DNA from: Pseudoalteromonas luteoviolacea
Lineage (GTDB): Bacteria > Pseudomonadota > Gammaproteobacteria > Enterobacterales > Alteromonadaceae
Length of the DNA stretch: 64,000 nucleotides
Direction of reading: 5' to 3'
NCBI RefSeq assembly: GCF_018100925.1
Contig: NZ_JAGJEH010000006.1
Location: forward strand, 310,001 to 374,000
The number at the start of each line of letters is the position of its first letter. The first letter of the stretch is position 1. Shown here piece by piece: positions 53,423 through 62,451 of the stretch. The notes beneath the pieces were generated by a model that had not been told where the DNA came from, searched no databases, and saw only the letters and a list, made by a program, of their open reading frames with translations. Position numbers and translations under genes: made by a program.

Positions 53423-54436
53423 ATGGATATTTTAATTGAAGATGGCACTGAGAGAAAACATAAGCAAAAACTGCAGAGCCTTATTTCTAGTTCTAAAAAA
53501 AGTATTGATATTGCAACAGCATACTTAACTGAGACAGCACTACTTAAACAAAAAGGAGATGTAAAAGTTCGACTCCTCACTTCAATATCCGCAAATGATA
53601 TTTTAAGTGGCTCAGTAAGTCTGGACGCTATTTCTTTGTTATTTAAACAAGGTATTGAAATTCGATTATTGGACCCAGACAATAACCACTTTCACCCTAA
53701 AGTGTATATATTTGACCATAATACGTTTGTTATTACTTCCGCAAACTTCACTCGCAACGCAATGGAAAACAATATCGAAATAGGTGTAAGTAGTGACTCC
53801 CCTCAAGTTTCTGAATTAGTTAAGTGGTACGCGAGTTTATGGAGTACAGCCACGCCACTGACAGGTGACATGCTTGAAGACTTGATTAACTTCCAAAATA
53901 AACATCTGAAAACAGCGCTAGAAATAAAGAAAATCAAAAACGACTACAATCTATTGGAAATCAATTATAGAAAAATAAATTTTGTACATCAAAAGTATAA
54001 AAAATCTAACTTTTTTATTTGTAATAGTAACCGAAAGTACAGCGCTCGAAATAATGATGGCAGTTATTTTGATGAGGAATTAATGCTTGCCAGTGAGCAT
54101 GTGATTGCATGGGAGAGCTATAGATATGTAGACCACATGAAAAGAGTGGTACCTGGCGATATTATTTTTCTTTACGCCAAAAAAACCGGAGTCATAGCAA
54201 TAGGAGAAGCCCTAGAAAGGGCCAACAAAGTTCCGCCCGAACAAGCACTTAAAAAGTCTACATCAACAAATGAATGGAAAATACCTGTCAGATGGCTAAC
54301 GCCTAAAGATGATAGATTCGAAATAGACATACCAGATCAAGCCGTTCAGCCTACATTTCTTGATATCAGCGCTGATAAATACGGCAGTTTGAGAGACAAA
54401 GTTATGGTTCACTTTGAGCATAGCTTACAAAAGTAA
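53423..54436 (+). CDS. PLD-family nuclease fused to an EVE/PUA-like domain
   Basis: 337 aa. AGAGG precedes the ATG. N-terminal phospholipase D-like nuclease (about 1-135): FHPKVYIFDHNTFVITSANF with His91, Lys93 and Asn108, then NNIEIGV, the single HKD motif seen in BfiI-like restriction nucleases. The C-terminal part (about 180-335; FFICNSNRKYSARN, RYVDHMKRVVPGDIIFLYAK, GVIAIGEALE) resembles EVE domains, which flip and read modified bases. The pairing suggests a type IV-like restriction enzyme against modified phage DNA. No methylase is adjacent. Confidence 0.78.
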   Translation: MDILIEDGTERKHKQKLQSLISSSKKSIDIATAYLTETALLKQKGDVKVRLLTSISANDILSGSVSLDAISLLFKQGIEIRLLDPDNNHFHPKVYIFDHNTFVITSANFTRNAMENNIEIGVSSDSPQVSELVKWYASLWSTATPLTGDMLEDLINFQNKHLKTALEIKKIKNDYNLLEINYRKINFVHQKYKKSNFFICNSNRKYSARNNDGSYFDEELMLASEHVIAWESYRYVDHMKRVVPGDIIFLYAKKTGVIAIGEALERANKVPPEQALKKSTSTNEWKIPVRWLTPKDDRFEIDIPDQAVQPTFLDISADKYGSLRDKVMVHFEHSLQK

Positions 54437-54804
54437 TCATCGTGTTCCCGAAATAAAACAGTGCACACAAATTCGAAGAACCTGACCGTGTAAAACTACT
54501 TTTGTACAAGGTAAAAAAAGAGGTCTCTAACTCTTTTTACGAAGTACAAAGCCCATGTGTTTACCTAGATGTCAATTGTGCGAGTGAATCGCTTTCTATT
54601 TCATGAATCAACGACTCTGACCCCATTGATTATGACCATGCTAATTCACACCACTTATTCATTAAAATCACTAAAAATTAGTAGCTGAGAACAACGCCCG
54701 AGTTTCACTGAACACCAAAACACTGAAATATAATGACTTTTTATTTGGTGCGCTTATTGCTAAATATGACTATGCTCTTACTGAATGAGATAAGGAACTG
54801 TGTT
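54437..54804. other. 368-base gap with one REP-like unit
   Basis: Contains ATCAACGACTCTGACCCC then ATTGAT (54607-54630), oriented minus. Nothing else recognisable. Confidence 0.6.
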
Positions 54805-55353
54805 ATGGAAATAAAAACAATAAGAAACTACCTAATGGCAACAGCCATTGCGTGTCAAATAGCCCTTTTGATATGGGAAAGCTTAAATGGCGGTGTCGTC
54901 ACCCATCACTTTTTAGCTCGAGAGGATATGCCAGGTCTGTCAAATTGGTGGGGTCTTGTGATTTTACCATTTTTAGTATGGATCACCGCTTACAGTATTG
55001 AAAAAAGAAGTCAGCATCTAACAGATAAACAGGCCCGAGCCGATTATCATAAAGCGGCTTACATAAGCTTTTTAGCCATGTTACTTATTAGCATTGCTCA
55101 GTCGACTATTTTTAGCCTAGGTTATTCAACAGCTGCACTGTCTATATTAATGGCCATCACATTTATTTCGCTCTTTGTGCCGTTATACAGAATTGAAGCG
55201 ATTGTCGGTTACGTGTTAGGTGGAGCATATTTTACAGGCCCTATGATCCCATTTGTTGGCGTGGTGATATTTGTAGTGGTATCTGTTTTTGCACATTTCT
55301 GTATCAAACCACTCATCCTTCGATTAAAGACGCCAAAAACCGCAGCTGAATAA
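54805..55353 (+). CDS. membrane protein of unknown function, 182 aa
   Basis: ATG at 54805 behind AAGGA; a longer frame to 54733 has no site. Five or six membrane helices. The first exposed segment has HHFLAREDMPGLSNWWG, which is conserved-looking; VGYVLGGAYFTGPMIPFVG lies near the end. Not recognised as a known transporter. It ends just before a strong terminator. Confidence 0.65.
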   Translation: MEIKTIRNYLMATAIACQIALLIWESLNGGVVTHHFLAREDMPGLSNWWGLVILPFLVWITAYSIEKRSQHLTDKQARADYHKAAYISFLAMLLISIAQSTIFSLGYSTAALSILMAITFISLFVPLYRIEAIVGYVLGGAYFTGPMIPFVGVVIFVVVSVFAHFCIKPLILRLKTPKTAAE

Positions 55354-55376
55354 AGGTATTTGACAGCATTGGATGC

Positions 55377-55406
55377 TAGCTTCGTTGATTACAATCAACG
55401 AAGCTA
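55377..55406. terminator. strong terminator
   Basis: TAGCTTCGTTGATT and AATCAACGAAGCTA make a perfect 14-bp stem with a 2-base loop, followed by CGTGCTTTTTG. 24 bases after the membrane-protein stop. Confidence 0.8.
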
Positions 55407-55498
55407 CGTGCTTTTTGTATAACACCTACAGCGAGTATTATGTGATAAGGCCACTCCGTTATCATTTTAAATCAAACCTTAAGCCTTTTGAGCATTAT

Positions 55499-55777
55499 TT
55501 AAGTGCGATACAGCACTTTAATGATATGCCAACCAAATTTAGTTTTGACCAACTGCGGAGTTAGCACTTCACAAGAGAAACAAACTTTATCAAACTGAGG
55601 AACCATGGTGCCGCGTCTAAACTCACCTAAATCACCGCCTTTTTTACCTGATGGGCAGGTTGAATGCTTCTTCGCTAAAGTTTGAAACTTTGCTCCTTTT
55701 TTTAGCTGTTTGAGAATATCTTCCGCTTGCTCTTTATGCTTTACCAAGATGTGTAACGCATGCGCTGTACTGGCCAT
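55499..55777 (-). CDS. ppiC: parvulin-type peptidyl-prolyl isomerase
   Basis: 92 aa, the length of E. coli PpiC (93). [18 protein letters not shown], then [20 protein letters not shown] and FGWHIIKVL match the single-domain cytoplasmic parvulin. It speeds cis-trans isomerisation at proline bonds. No signal peptide. Single-gene unit converging on the membrane protein. Confidence 0.93.
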   Translation of the reverse strand: MASTAHALHILVKHKEQAEDILKQLKKGAKFQTLAKKHSTCPSGKKGGDLGEFRRGTMVPQFDKVCFSCEVLTPQLVKTKFGWHIIKVLYRT

Positions 55778-55996
55778 ATGACTCTATGCTCACTGTGTAA
55801 ATTATTGCACTATTAATTAAACACAATAATACACCAATACGTTGTCAAAGATGAGCGCCAAAGTACTCAATCCAAGTGAATGGAATAAAGACCAAGTTAT
55901 AATTTAGTCGCTAATGCAGCAGAAGATAAAAAGGCCTGCCCTAAAACTCAGCTGCAAATACATTTGACTCCGCCCTCACAACTCCCTTAGATTAGT

Positions 55997-56728
55997 TTAC
56001 TCTTCCATCAGAACTTTCATCATCTGCTCATGATGATTCAAAAAATCCTTTGTAATTGTGTAGTGTTCAGTGTCTTCGTATTTGACTTCACTTATACCTG
56101 TCTGTGAAAACTGATAAATTTTTGCCCTAGGGTATGCCAACAAAATTGGCGAGTGGGTCGCTATAATAAATTGAGAGTTTTCTTCAACTAATTGGTGGAT
56201 AGCTGACACTGCCGCCATCTGACGTGCAGGTGATAGGGCAGCCTCGGGCTCATCCATAATGTATAAACCATCACCTCGTAACTTGTTTACCAAAGTCGCC
56301 ATAAAGGACTCTCCGTGTGATTGCTGGTGTAGAGATTTTCCACCATAGCTACTCAGATATCCCACTTCATCCATAAGCGTCGCAAGGTTGTAAAAGCTCT
56401 CAGCTCGAAGAAAGTACCCATCTCTTGGGTGTTTAAAACTCTTAATTGGCTTAAGGTACTCATAAAGTGAAGAATGGGTTTTATTGGTAGTAAATGTTGA
56501 CTGTTTAGTGCCACCTTCAGCGTTAAATCCCATAGCCACCGCAATCGCCTCGATGAGTGTAGACTTGCCCGCCCCATTCTCCCCTACAAAAAAGGTAACA
56601 TCGGCATGGAACTCTATGTAGTCTAGCTCTCTAATCGCTGGAATATTAAAAGGATAAACCTCGAAGCTGTCAATATTGTCACGCTTTAACTGAATTTCTC
56701 TGAGGTAAGGCCTATCTGTAAAACTCAT
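55997..56728 (-). CDS. AAA/ABC-type ATPase, stand-alone
   Basis: 243 aa from the ATG at 56728; the frame stays open to 56872 but the extra 48 residues begin inside a REP-like unit and are not part of the domain. Walker A GENGAGKST (about 49-57), signature-like LHQQSHGESF, Walker B YIMDEPEAAL and the His of ATHSPILLA. This is the AAA_21/SMC-like type found alone or with nucleases. No partner is encoded next to it, so its role is open. Confidence 0.82.
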   Translation of the reverse strand: MSFTDRPYLREIQLKRDNIDSFEVYPFNIPAIRELDYIEFHADVTFFVGENGAGKSTLIEAIAVAMGFNAEGGTKQSTFTTNKTHSSLYEYLKPIKSFKHPRDGYFLRAESFYNLATLMDEVGYLSSYGGKSLHQQSHGESFMATLVNKLRGDGLYIMDEPEAALSPARQMAAVSAIHQLVEENSQFIIATHSPILLAYPRAKIYQFSQTGISEVKYEDTEHYTITKDFLNHHEQMMKVLMEE

Positions 56729-56852
56729 GCTTTCTGTGCCGCTGTGTATTGTTAGTATCAATGTTCGCCAAAACAAGTAATTTCGAACAAACACTCTAAA
56801 AAATAAATCGGCTACGCTATCACCTTCTGAATCGACCCACAAGCTGCCCAAT

Positions 56853-57001
56853 ATCAATGGGGTCAGAGTCATTGATAAATTTAAGGTTTACACTTATTGA
56901 CCTCGTTCAGGGTTGTAACGCAGCTCAAGCTTCGGATATTGAATCACTGTCTCGAGCCAAGTGTTTTTTTGAATGGGATCAACGACTCTGACCCTTTTGA
57001 T
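56853..57001. repeat. BIME-like inverted pair of REP-like units
   Basis: Unit 56853-56876 (ATCAATGGGGTCAGAGTC, ATTGAT) faces unit 56978-57001 (ATCAACGACTCTGACCC, TTTTGAT) across about 100 bases. Both units are themselves palindromic at their ends. It fills the gap between the ATPase and the binding protein genes. Confidence 0.75.
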
Positions 57002-57119
57002 TCTTGAACCTTACAAGACAAGGTGCCAGCGAGTAACAAAGTACATAATCAGATGAACACGACGCAATTTCCAAAGATGCACTACGCTAGTAGTATTGGG
57101 CAACAATGATGAGAGACCA

Positions 57120-57980
57120 ATGTACAAGTTCATACTCATTTGGTTATTGCTAGTAAGCCAGGCGTCTATTGCGACAGAGACAATTCGCGTGCGAGGCAGT
57201 CAGTCAGAGTATGATAGTACTCACAATTACTATGTAGGACTCATAGAGCTGGCTTTCGATAAACTAAACAAGCCAATTAGAATTCAATTTTCACCTTATA
57301 TGGTGCAGGACAGAGCGCTCTTTGAACTGCAGTCTAATCGTTTAATTGACTTATACTGGGCAGGTACCAACCAGCAAAGAGAGTCTGAGTTGGGGGTGGT
57401 GCGTATCCCACTGATTAAAGGGCTACTCGGGTATCGCGTTTTTACTATTCATCAAGATAATGAACAGCTTTTTTCTCAGATCAAATCTTTAAAATCGCTA
57501 AAAAATACGACTTTGTGTCAGGGACAGCACTGGCCCGATACAGACATCATGCTAGCCGCAGGCCTGAGCGTGATCACCAACGTTGTATATGAAAATATGT
57601 TTAAGCAAGTCTATGCAGATAGATGTAAAGCCTTTCCCAGAGGGATCAATGAGGCCTTCTCTGAAGTAAAAATCCGACAACAAATTATGCCTAAGTTAAT
57701 GGTCTTTGATGATGTTATTTTGCACTATCGGTTCCCAATGTATTTTTTTACCCATAAAGATAACTCTCAGCTCATCAATGACCTGAAGTCGGGTTTAATG
57801 CTGGCAATCAAAGATGGAAGCTTTGATAAATATATGCAAACTCATCCTACGACTAAGCATTTGTTTCCCCTTAGTAAATGGGATAATAAAACGATATTAA
57901 CCATAGATAATCCGTTTCTACCTAAGTCTGCACAGGTTGATGACAAACAGCTGTGGATAGAACTTGGTAACAAAAAATAG
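57120..57980 (+). CDS. periplasmic solute-binding-like protein
   Basis: 286 aa from the ATG at 57120, behind GATGAGAG; a TTG at 57096 is also open. Signal peptide (FILIWLLLVSQASIA). The rest has the type II periplasmic-binding fold order (YYVGLIELAFDKLNKPIRI, later NTTLCQGQHWPDTDIMLAAG and LMLAIKDGSFDKYMQTHP). There are no permease genes, so it may serve as a sensor or orphan receptor. Ligand unknown. Confidence 0.7.
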   Translation: MYKFILIWLLLVSQASIATETIRVRGSQSEYDSTHNYYVGLIELAFDKLNKPIRIQFSPYMVQDRALFELQSNRLIDLYWAGTNQQRESELGVVRIPLIKGLLGYRVFTIHQDNEQLFSQIKSLKSLKNTTLCQGQHWPDTDIMLAAGLSVITNVVYENMFKQVYADRCKAFPRGINEAFSEVKIRQQIMPKLMVFDDVILHYRFPMYFFTHKDNSQLINDLKSGLMLAIKDGSFDKYMQTHPTTKHLFPLSKWDNKTILTIDNPFLPKSAQVDDKQLWIELGNKK

Positions 57981-58253
57981 CGGCCAAAAATTTACTGAGC
58001 AATTTTTAGAGGTTTTCCTTACTTCTTTTCAAACCAAGATACACATCTTGGTACTGTTTTTTCCCATCAATAAACCCAAGCTGCCCTGAACTATTTTGCT
58101 ACTTGTCATATGTTTATGATCACCTCAATGTAACAATAAGAGAATAGTGGCTCATAAATGACTATCCACACATCAGGACAACCCCCTAGATGCTCTTCAA
58201 GCTAAATATAACTTACTTCCATGCCTGATCTAACTACCTATGACTTAGCTGTG

Positions 58254-58754
58254 TTAAAAATAACGAAATACACAGTGTCGTCCATGGGTATGTAGCGTTA
58301 TAGTTTCTTCATATCGTGCACCAAGGCTTAGAGCAACATTTTTGGATGCGCTGTTTTTAGGATCGATATAACTCACTAAGCTTTTTGCTTTTAAGCTGTT
58401 TCTCGCCAACTCAATACACTGCCGTCCAGCTTCTTGCGCATAACCTTGGCCGCGAGCTTCAGAAACCAACCAATACCCCAACTCTAATTCAGGCCAAGCT
58501 GGCGACTTCCATAGCCCCACGCACCCTACAAATTTCTTAGTAGATTTTTCTTCTACAGCATAATATCCAAAACCATTCAGTTGCCAATGCCCAATCAACA
58601 TAGTTAAATTACGCCAAGCGCCTTCTCTATCTTTCCGACCACCTACATACTTTGCATCTAAATTATGTTGATAAAACATAGCGTAGTGTTCAAAGTCCTT
58701 TTCATGCCACTGGCGTAAAGTAAGACGCTCAGTTTGTACCGTATTAATTTTCAT
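58254..58754 (-). CDS. GNAT N-acetyltransferase, RimJ-like
   Basis: 166 aa; CAGGAG precedes the ATG, which overlaps the LysE-like stop (ATGA). TERLTLRQWHEKDFEHY at the start, GYWLVSEARGQGYAQEAG as the acetyl-CoA loop (Arg/Gln-x-x-Gly-x-Ala), and NSASKNVALSLGA at the end are the RimJ/RimL-type pattern. It moves acetyl from acetyl-CoA to an amine; substrate unknown. Last gene of an operon with an RHH protein and a LysE-type exporter. Confidence 0.88.
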   Translation of the reverse strand: MKINTVQTERLTLRQWHEKDFEHYAMFYQHNLDAKYVGGRKDREGAWRNLTMLIGHWQLNGFGYYAVEEKSTKKFVGCVGLWKSPAWPELELGYWLVSEARGQGYAQEAGRQCIELARNSLKAKSLVSYIDPKNSASKNVALSLGARYEETITLHTHGRHCVFRYF

Positions 58755-59384
58755 GCATCTCCTGTTAGTTGATCAATGAATGTTAAACTTACACCAATTG
58801 AAATCAGCATAACTGCACTTAATTTATTCATTATCGCCGTCACAGATTCACTCGTAACCTTTTCATTTACTTTGCTACTTAACTGGGCATATAGCAGCAA
58901 ACACAATAATTCAATGACAATGCTTGTAAGTCCTAAAATCAGTAATTGAGATAAAAATGGTTTTGACTCATCTATAAATTGAGGCAAAATTGCAACAAAA
59001 AACAGGAGTGTTTTAGGGTTTGACAGCTCTATAAATAACCCCCCTTTAAACGCTTTGTAAACATTTACTGAAATTGCACCTTGAACTTTATTGAGAGCGC
59101 TTTTTTCTAGGAATAGATTAATGCCTATCCATAGTAAATATGCCGCACCAGCCCATTTCACAAAAAAGAAAAAAGTATCTGAAGATGAAAGTACGGTATT
59201 AATTCCCGTTGCAGATATTAAAAATATATATCGCACTTCCACCAACCACTCCAAACGCAGCTGAAACACTGGCTTTATATCCCGAACTGACTCCATGAGA
59301 AGCGACATAAAATACAGCCGGTCCAGGAGAAATGCATAAGATAAGCTCAGCTATACAAAACAATATCCACGTTGTGATATCCAC
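58751..59384 (-). pseudogene. LysE/RhtB-family exporter, frameshifted
   Basis: The N-terminus (GTG at 59384 behind GGAGG: DITTWILFCIAELILCISPGPAVFY-type start) and the C-terminus (WAGAAYLLWIGINLFLE, GGLFIELSNPKTLLFFVAILPQF) are in different frames. The break is at about 59220-59231, in A5 followed by (TA)3T, where IYIF must pass to LISATG. In one frame the protein would be about 210 aa, the normal size. Either an inactivating indel, a phase-variable site or a sequence error. The family exports amino acids. Confidence 0.8.
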
Positions 59385-59410
59385 ACTACCTCCAAGAAAA
59401 TAACAAAGGC

Positions 59411-59680
59411 TCACTTCTCATTATTTTTTTGAAATAGACGCGAATCATGACGTTCGTATTCAAGCCCGTAAATCTCTTTGAATTTTGATATTTTTTTTAT
59501 GGTGTCTTCTTCGAAGGCTGGCGCTCCATCAAATGCATGCAATGCAATGCTCTCTATCAATTCACCTAAACTCATATCGTACAGTTCAGCAGTTGCCTTT
59601 AGAACTTTAACTAATCTCTTCTCCATTCTTAGACCAGTTTGTACCCTTTCCAATTTCTCTTGTTTATTTCGTTTTTCCAT
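59411..59680 (-). CDS. ribbon-helix-helix-like regulator
   Basis: 89 aa from the ATG at 59680; longer frames cross the palindrome upstream. VQTGLRMEKRLVKVLKATAELYDMSLGELIESIALHAF (as pattern: a beta strand then two helices) fits MetJ/Arc-type repressors. Its stop overlaps the first possible GTG of the LysE-like frame (GTGA). A 24-bp perfect palindrome lies 18 bases upstream, the probable operator for autoregulation of the three-gene operon. Confidence 0.75.
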   Translation of the reverse strand: MEKRNKQEKLERVQTGLRMEKRLVKVLKATAELYDMSLGELIESIALHAFDGAPAFEEDTIKKISKFKEIYGLEYERHDSRLFQKNNEK

Positions 59681-59697
59681 TTTAACCATCCACCTCA

Positions 59698-59721
59698 ACA
59701 TTGTTACCATGGTAACAATGT
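59698..59721. promoter_or_regulatory. 24-bp perfect palindrome, operator of the RHH-LysE-GNAT operon
   Basis: Symmetric about CCATGG with half-site ACATTGTTACC; every base of 59698-59721 pairs. It lies directly upstream of the RHH gene start. RHH repressors bind such dyads as dimers of dimers. Confidence 0.65.
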
Positions 59722-60114
59722 ACCACAAGTAAAATGTATTAAAAGCTTTTTTGTATGTGGGCTATGAATGATTGACTCAAACAACAAGAGCCTTTCTCAT
59801 ATCTACAAATTAATGGGAGCCCAAATCATTGTAAGTACTTACACACACCATACGTTGAATTTACAGTGTTCATTGAAATAAAAGATTTTAAGTAAGCTTA
59901 AGCGATATTGGCCCTTTTAATTTCCTATACTCCAACAAATTGCTCCTCATACTCCATCTGCAAAAAATTGACACCTTGATTGAGAGTGGCCTCTGCTGGC
60001 ATAAAGAAAATAGTTTTCATCCACTGTTTTCGCGGCTTAGATAGCCAATCTCATGCTACTTAGAAAGTTTGGTTTAAAAAATGCATTAGAAATTCACTAA
60101 GAACAAAAATTCAA
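59722..60114. other. 393-base gap
   Basis: No gene, terminator or repeat that I can support. The promoters of the RHH operon (left) and the 110-aa gene (right) should be here. Confidence 0.5.
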
Positions 60115-60447
60115 ATGAGTGATGTCACCACCATGAATGAAAGCACAAATACCGTATATGTATTGAGCGGCTATGCAAAATGCTCGACCACAAATCAAAA
60201 TAAATACAAACTCGGCAACAAGCACTCTATCGGCCTGTTAACGACCGATAAGAACTACAAAGATAATATCAACAACCTTAAAACCTTTATCCAAGATTTA
60301 GGTTGGGACTCCATCACGTTTTGCATGGTTGAAGAGGTCGACGATATCAATACCTTGTCCAATGACGTTTTAATATCCAGCTTTCAGCGCGCCCAGAAGA
60401 ATGGCCAATCATTGGTGGTTAATGACTTGCCCATTACCGTGCATTAA
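60115..60447 (+). CDS. hypothetical protein, 110 aa
   Basis: Soluble protein with a Ser/Thr/Asn-rich first 35 residues and an alpha/beta second half (KDNINNLKTFIQDLGWDSITFCMVEEV, with helix then strand). No strong ribosome site; no known family. It is isolated between the RHH operon and a REP-like pair. Codon use looks genuine. Confidence 0.5.
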   Translation: MSDVTTMNESTNTVYVLSGYAKCSTTNQNKYKLGNKHSIGLLTTDKNYKDNINNLKTFIQDLGWDSITFCMVEEVDDINTLSNDVLISSFQRAQKNGQSLVVNDLPITVH

Positions 60448-60469
60448 TGCAAAACAGAGCTTAAAAAAA

Positions 60470-60613
60470 CAATGGGGTCAGAGTCGTTGATCGTTCATGC
60501 TATGTGGGATGAACGACCTCATTTGGGCTGTAGCGAAACGAGCTAATGGCCTTTTAAAGTAACAATTAAAGCGAGTATTTTGAAAGGGCTCATATGACTC
60601 TACCCCCATTTGA
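60470..60613. repeat. BIME-like inverted pair of REP-like units
   Basis: CAATGGGGTCAGAGTC and GTTGAT (60470-60491) face a more degenerate CATATGACTCTACCCCC, ATTTGA (60591-60613). A hairpin GATCGTTCATGC...GGATGAACGACC lies just inside the left unit. Confidence 0.6.
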
Positions 60614-60629
60614 CTGACTAACACTAAAA

Positions 60630-61631
60630 TCAACTACTCGATTCACTTTCTAAGTATTGATTTGCATGCTTTAAGCTTTGTAAGTCATCAAAACGTACTC
60701 CGTGCTGGGCCATAACTGGCCGTATTTTTTTGCTTATCAATTGCCGAATATAAAAGGGTTGATTTGGCACGAAGTGATGAATGGTATGTGTACGGCCAAA
60801 GTCAAAACAAAAGAGCTGAAAAGGTAAAAACCAGCGACTGGTGATCACATGTGTTTGCTCTAACACATTATTCACACCACCATAGTAGTGCATTGAAGAA
60901 GTAATTAAATTAAGAGAGGTTGAGCGAATAATATTTGGTACAATCAGTACCACCATCAAGAATTCAGCAACTACAAGCAACTCCACTCCCCATGCAGGTA
61001 ATTCAAATGGGTGAACAAATTGCAGCACATAATAAACAATCACACAATGTAAGATTGCAAAGTAAGTCGTCGCAAGCGGAACACCTGCATTAAAGACCTG
61101 AAAAAACTTAAAGTCACGTATTTCTTCACTAAAACGCTTTGAATTAATCAATAAACCCAGCAGTCCATCAGCGACCACAACGGCTCTCAAAAATGGAGAC
61201 TTAATACCATTACCCACTAGGCGCTCTTCTAAGTCTTGTGAAGTACCAGAGACTTTATGATGATGTAAATGGATCTGCCTGCGATACCAAGGGTTCACCG
61301 TATTTGGGCGCATCAACCACACAATTAGCATCATAAAGTTATGTATAAATGGACGCTTACTAAAATACTGCTTATGAAGCAGATCATGCTCAAGTTCATG
61401 TGCAATAGAAGTAATAAAGGCAACTAAAATAATACACAGCCACGCAGGTATCACCGCAACATAATACAGCGTCGCAACACCAATAAATGAACTCAATGAC
61501 AACAATAGTATGACCATGGCAATACCGTTTTGCCATTTAAGGATTGGATAACGCGCCCTAAGCGATGCCTCTTCGGCTTTTATCGCTGTCACTATCGCAT
61601 TGATGTTCTGATTCGCTGTTAATTTTGACAT
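60630..61631 (-). CDS. membrane fatty-acid desaturase family protein
   Basis: 333 aa with four or more membrane helices and the three histidine boxes: HELEHDLLH (from His78), HLHHH (121-125) and HTIHH (about residue 283), which hold the di-iron site. The enzyme class uses O2 and electrons to desaturate or hydroxylate lipids; some members act on other hydrophobic substrates. It is followed upstream by a thioesterase gene on the same strand across a REP pair. Substrate unknown. Confidence 0.88.
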   Translation of the reverse strand: MSKLTANQNINAIVTAIKAEEASLRARYPILKWQNGIAMVILLLSLSSFIGVATLYYVAVIPAWLCIILVAFITSIAHELEHDLLHKQYFSKRPFIHNFMMLIVWLMRPNTVNPWYRRQIHLHHHKVSGTSQDLEERLVGNGIKSPFLRAVVVADGLLGLLINSKRFSEEIRDFKFFQVFNAGVPLATTYFAILHCVIVYYVLQFVHPFELPAWGVELLVVAEFLMVVLIVPNIIRSTSLNLITSSMHYYGGVNNVLEQTHVITSRWFLPFQLFCFDFGRTHTIHHFVPNQPFYIRQLISKKIRPVMAQHGVRFDDLQSLKHANQYLESESSS

Positions 61632-61672
61632 TGATAGCTGTACTAAATAGTTGATATTAGAATCATACCGGA

Positions 61673-61790
61673 ATCAATGGGGTCAGAGTAAATGGTTTTT
61701 CAAATTCACTTTACGCTTCCCCATTCATATCAAGACAAAAAACAGCGGGTTAATTAAAATCCCGATCGAAATACTCTGACCCTTTTGATT
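61673..61790. repeat. BIME-like inverted pair, right unit inside a coding region
   Basis: ATCAATGGGGTCAGAGTAAATGG (61673-61695) faces ATACTCTGACCC, TTTTGATT (61771-61790). The right unit is within the last 14 codons of the thioesterase-like gene. Confidence 0.75.
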
Positions 61791-62214
61791 GCATCTCGTA
61801 TTGCTTAAGTATCGTCAGCATATCTTCTGGAATGGGCGCTTTTTGTCCGGTTTTCATATTAAACATCACCACAGTTGCGTACCCAGTTGTACATATTGCT
61901 TGCTGTGATTCACTCAACGCCTCGTAGCGCATGGTAAAACGATCTTCTTTGATGTCAGTAATATATGAACCAATATACAAAGTATCAGGAAAAGTAACCG
62001 GTCGCTTGTATTGCGCATAAGTATCACGCAGAACCGGACTATGGCTGGGCTCAGATAATATAGAAAGCAAACCGGTTTGCTTTAAAAAATCAATGCGCGC
62101 AGTTTCGAAATAACGAAAATACGACACGTTATTCACATGCCCTAACGCATCCATTTCACCCCATACCACATTAATTTTTGTGTTAATTGCATACTTTCCG
62201 AAAAACTCCTGCAT
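61750..62214 (-). CDS. acyl-CoA thioesterase, 4HBT/YbgC type
   Basis: 154 aa hot-dog fold. GAGG precedes the ATG. NVVWGEMDALGHVNNVSYFRYFE carries the catalytic Asp and the HVNNxxY motif of 4-hydroxybenzoyl-CoA thioesterase-like enzymes. The last residues QSKGSEYFDRDFN are encoded by a REP-like unit and the sequence beyond, so the original C-terminus was probably replaced on insertion. Cleaves acyl-CoA to free acid; substrate unknown. Confidence 0.85.
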   Translation of the reverse strand: MQEFFGKYAINTKINVVWGEMDALGHVNNVSYFRYFETARIDFLKQTGLLSILSEPSHSPVLRDTYAQYKRPVTFPDTLYIGSYITDIKEDRFTMRYEALSESQQAICTTGYATVVMFNMKTGQKAPIPEDMLTILKQYEMQSKGSEYFDRDFN

Positions 62215-62315
62215 GACGTAGCCTCAAATTATGATTATTTACTTTGAGCGTAACAACTCATCGTACCAGCAGCAAGGTTAGTTCAGTTGCAAAATGCACT
62301 TTTGCGCGGGATGGA

Positions 62316-62432
62316 ATCAATGGGGTCAGAGTAAATGATTTTAAAAATGCACAGTACTCTTTCCCCAACCAAACTCTTATAAGACTGCAGACTCATTAAA
62401 AATTAGGATCAAATGACTCTGACCCCTTTGAT
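62316..62432. repeat. BIME-like inverted pair of REP-like units
   Basis: ATCAATGGGGTCAGAGTAAATGAT (62316-62339) faces ATCAAATGACTCTGACCCC, TTTGAT (62408-62432), with about 70 bases between. Same length as the pair at 61673-61790 (117-118 bases), which suggests a unit that moves as one piece. Confidence 0.75.
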
Positions 62433-62451
62433 TAGAAAACTGGATATTGCT

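Noticed and set aside
56729..56872. 48-residue N-terminal extension of the AAA ATPase
   Set aside because: It starts inside a REP-like unit and adds no domain; the ATG at 56728 fits the family start.
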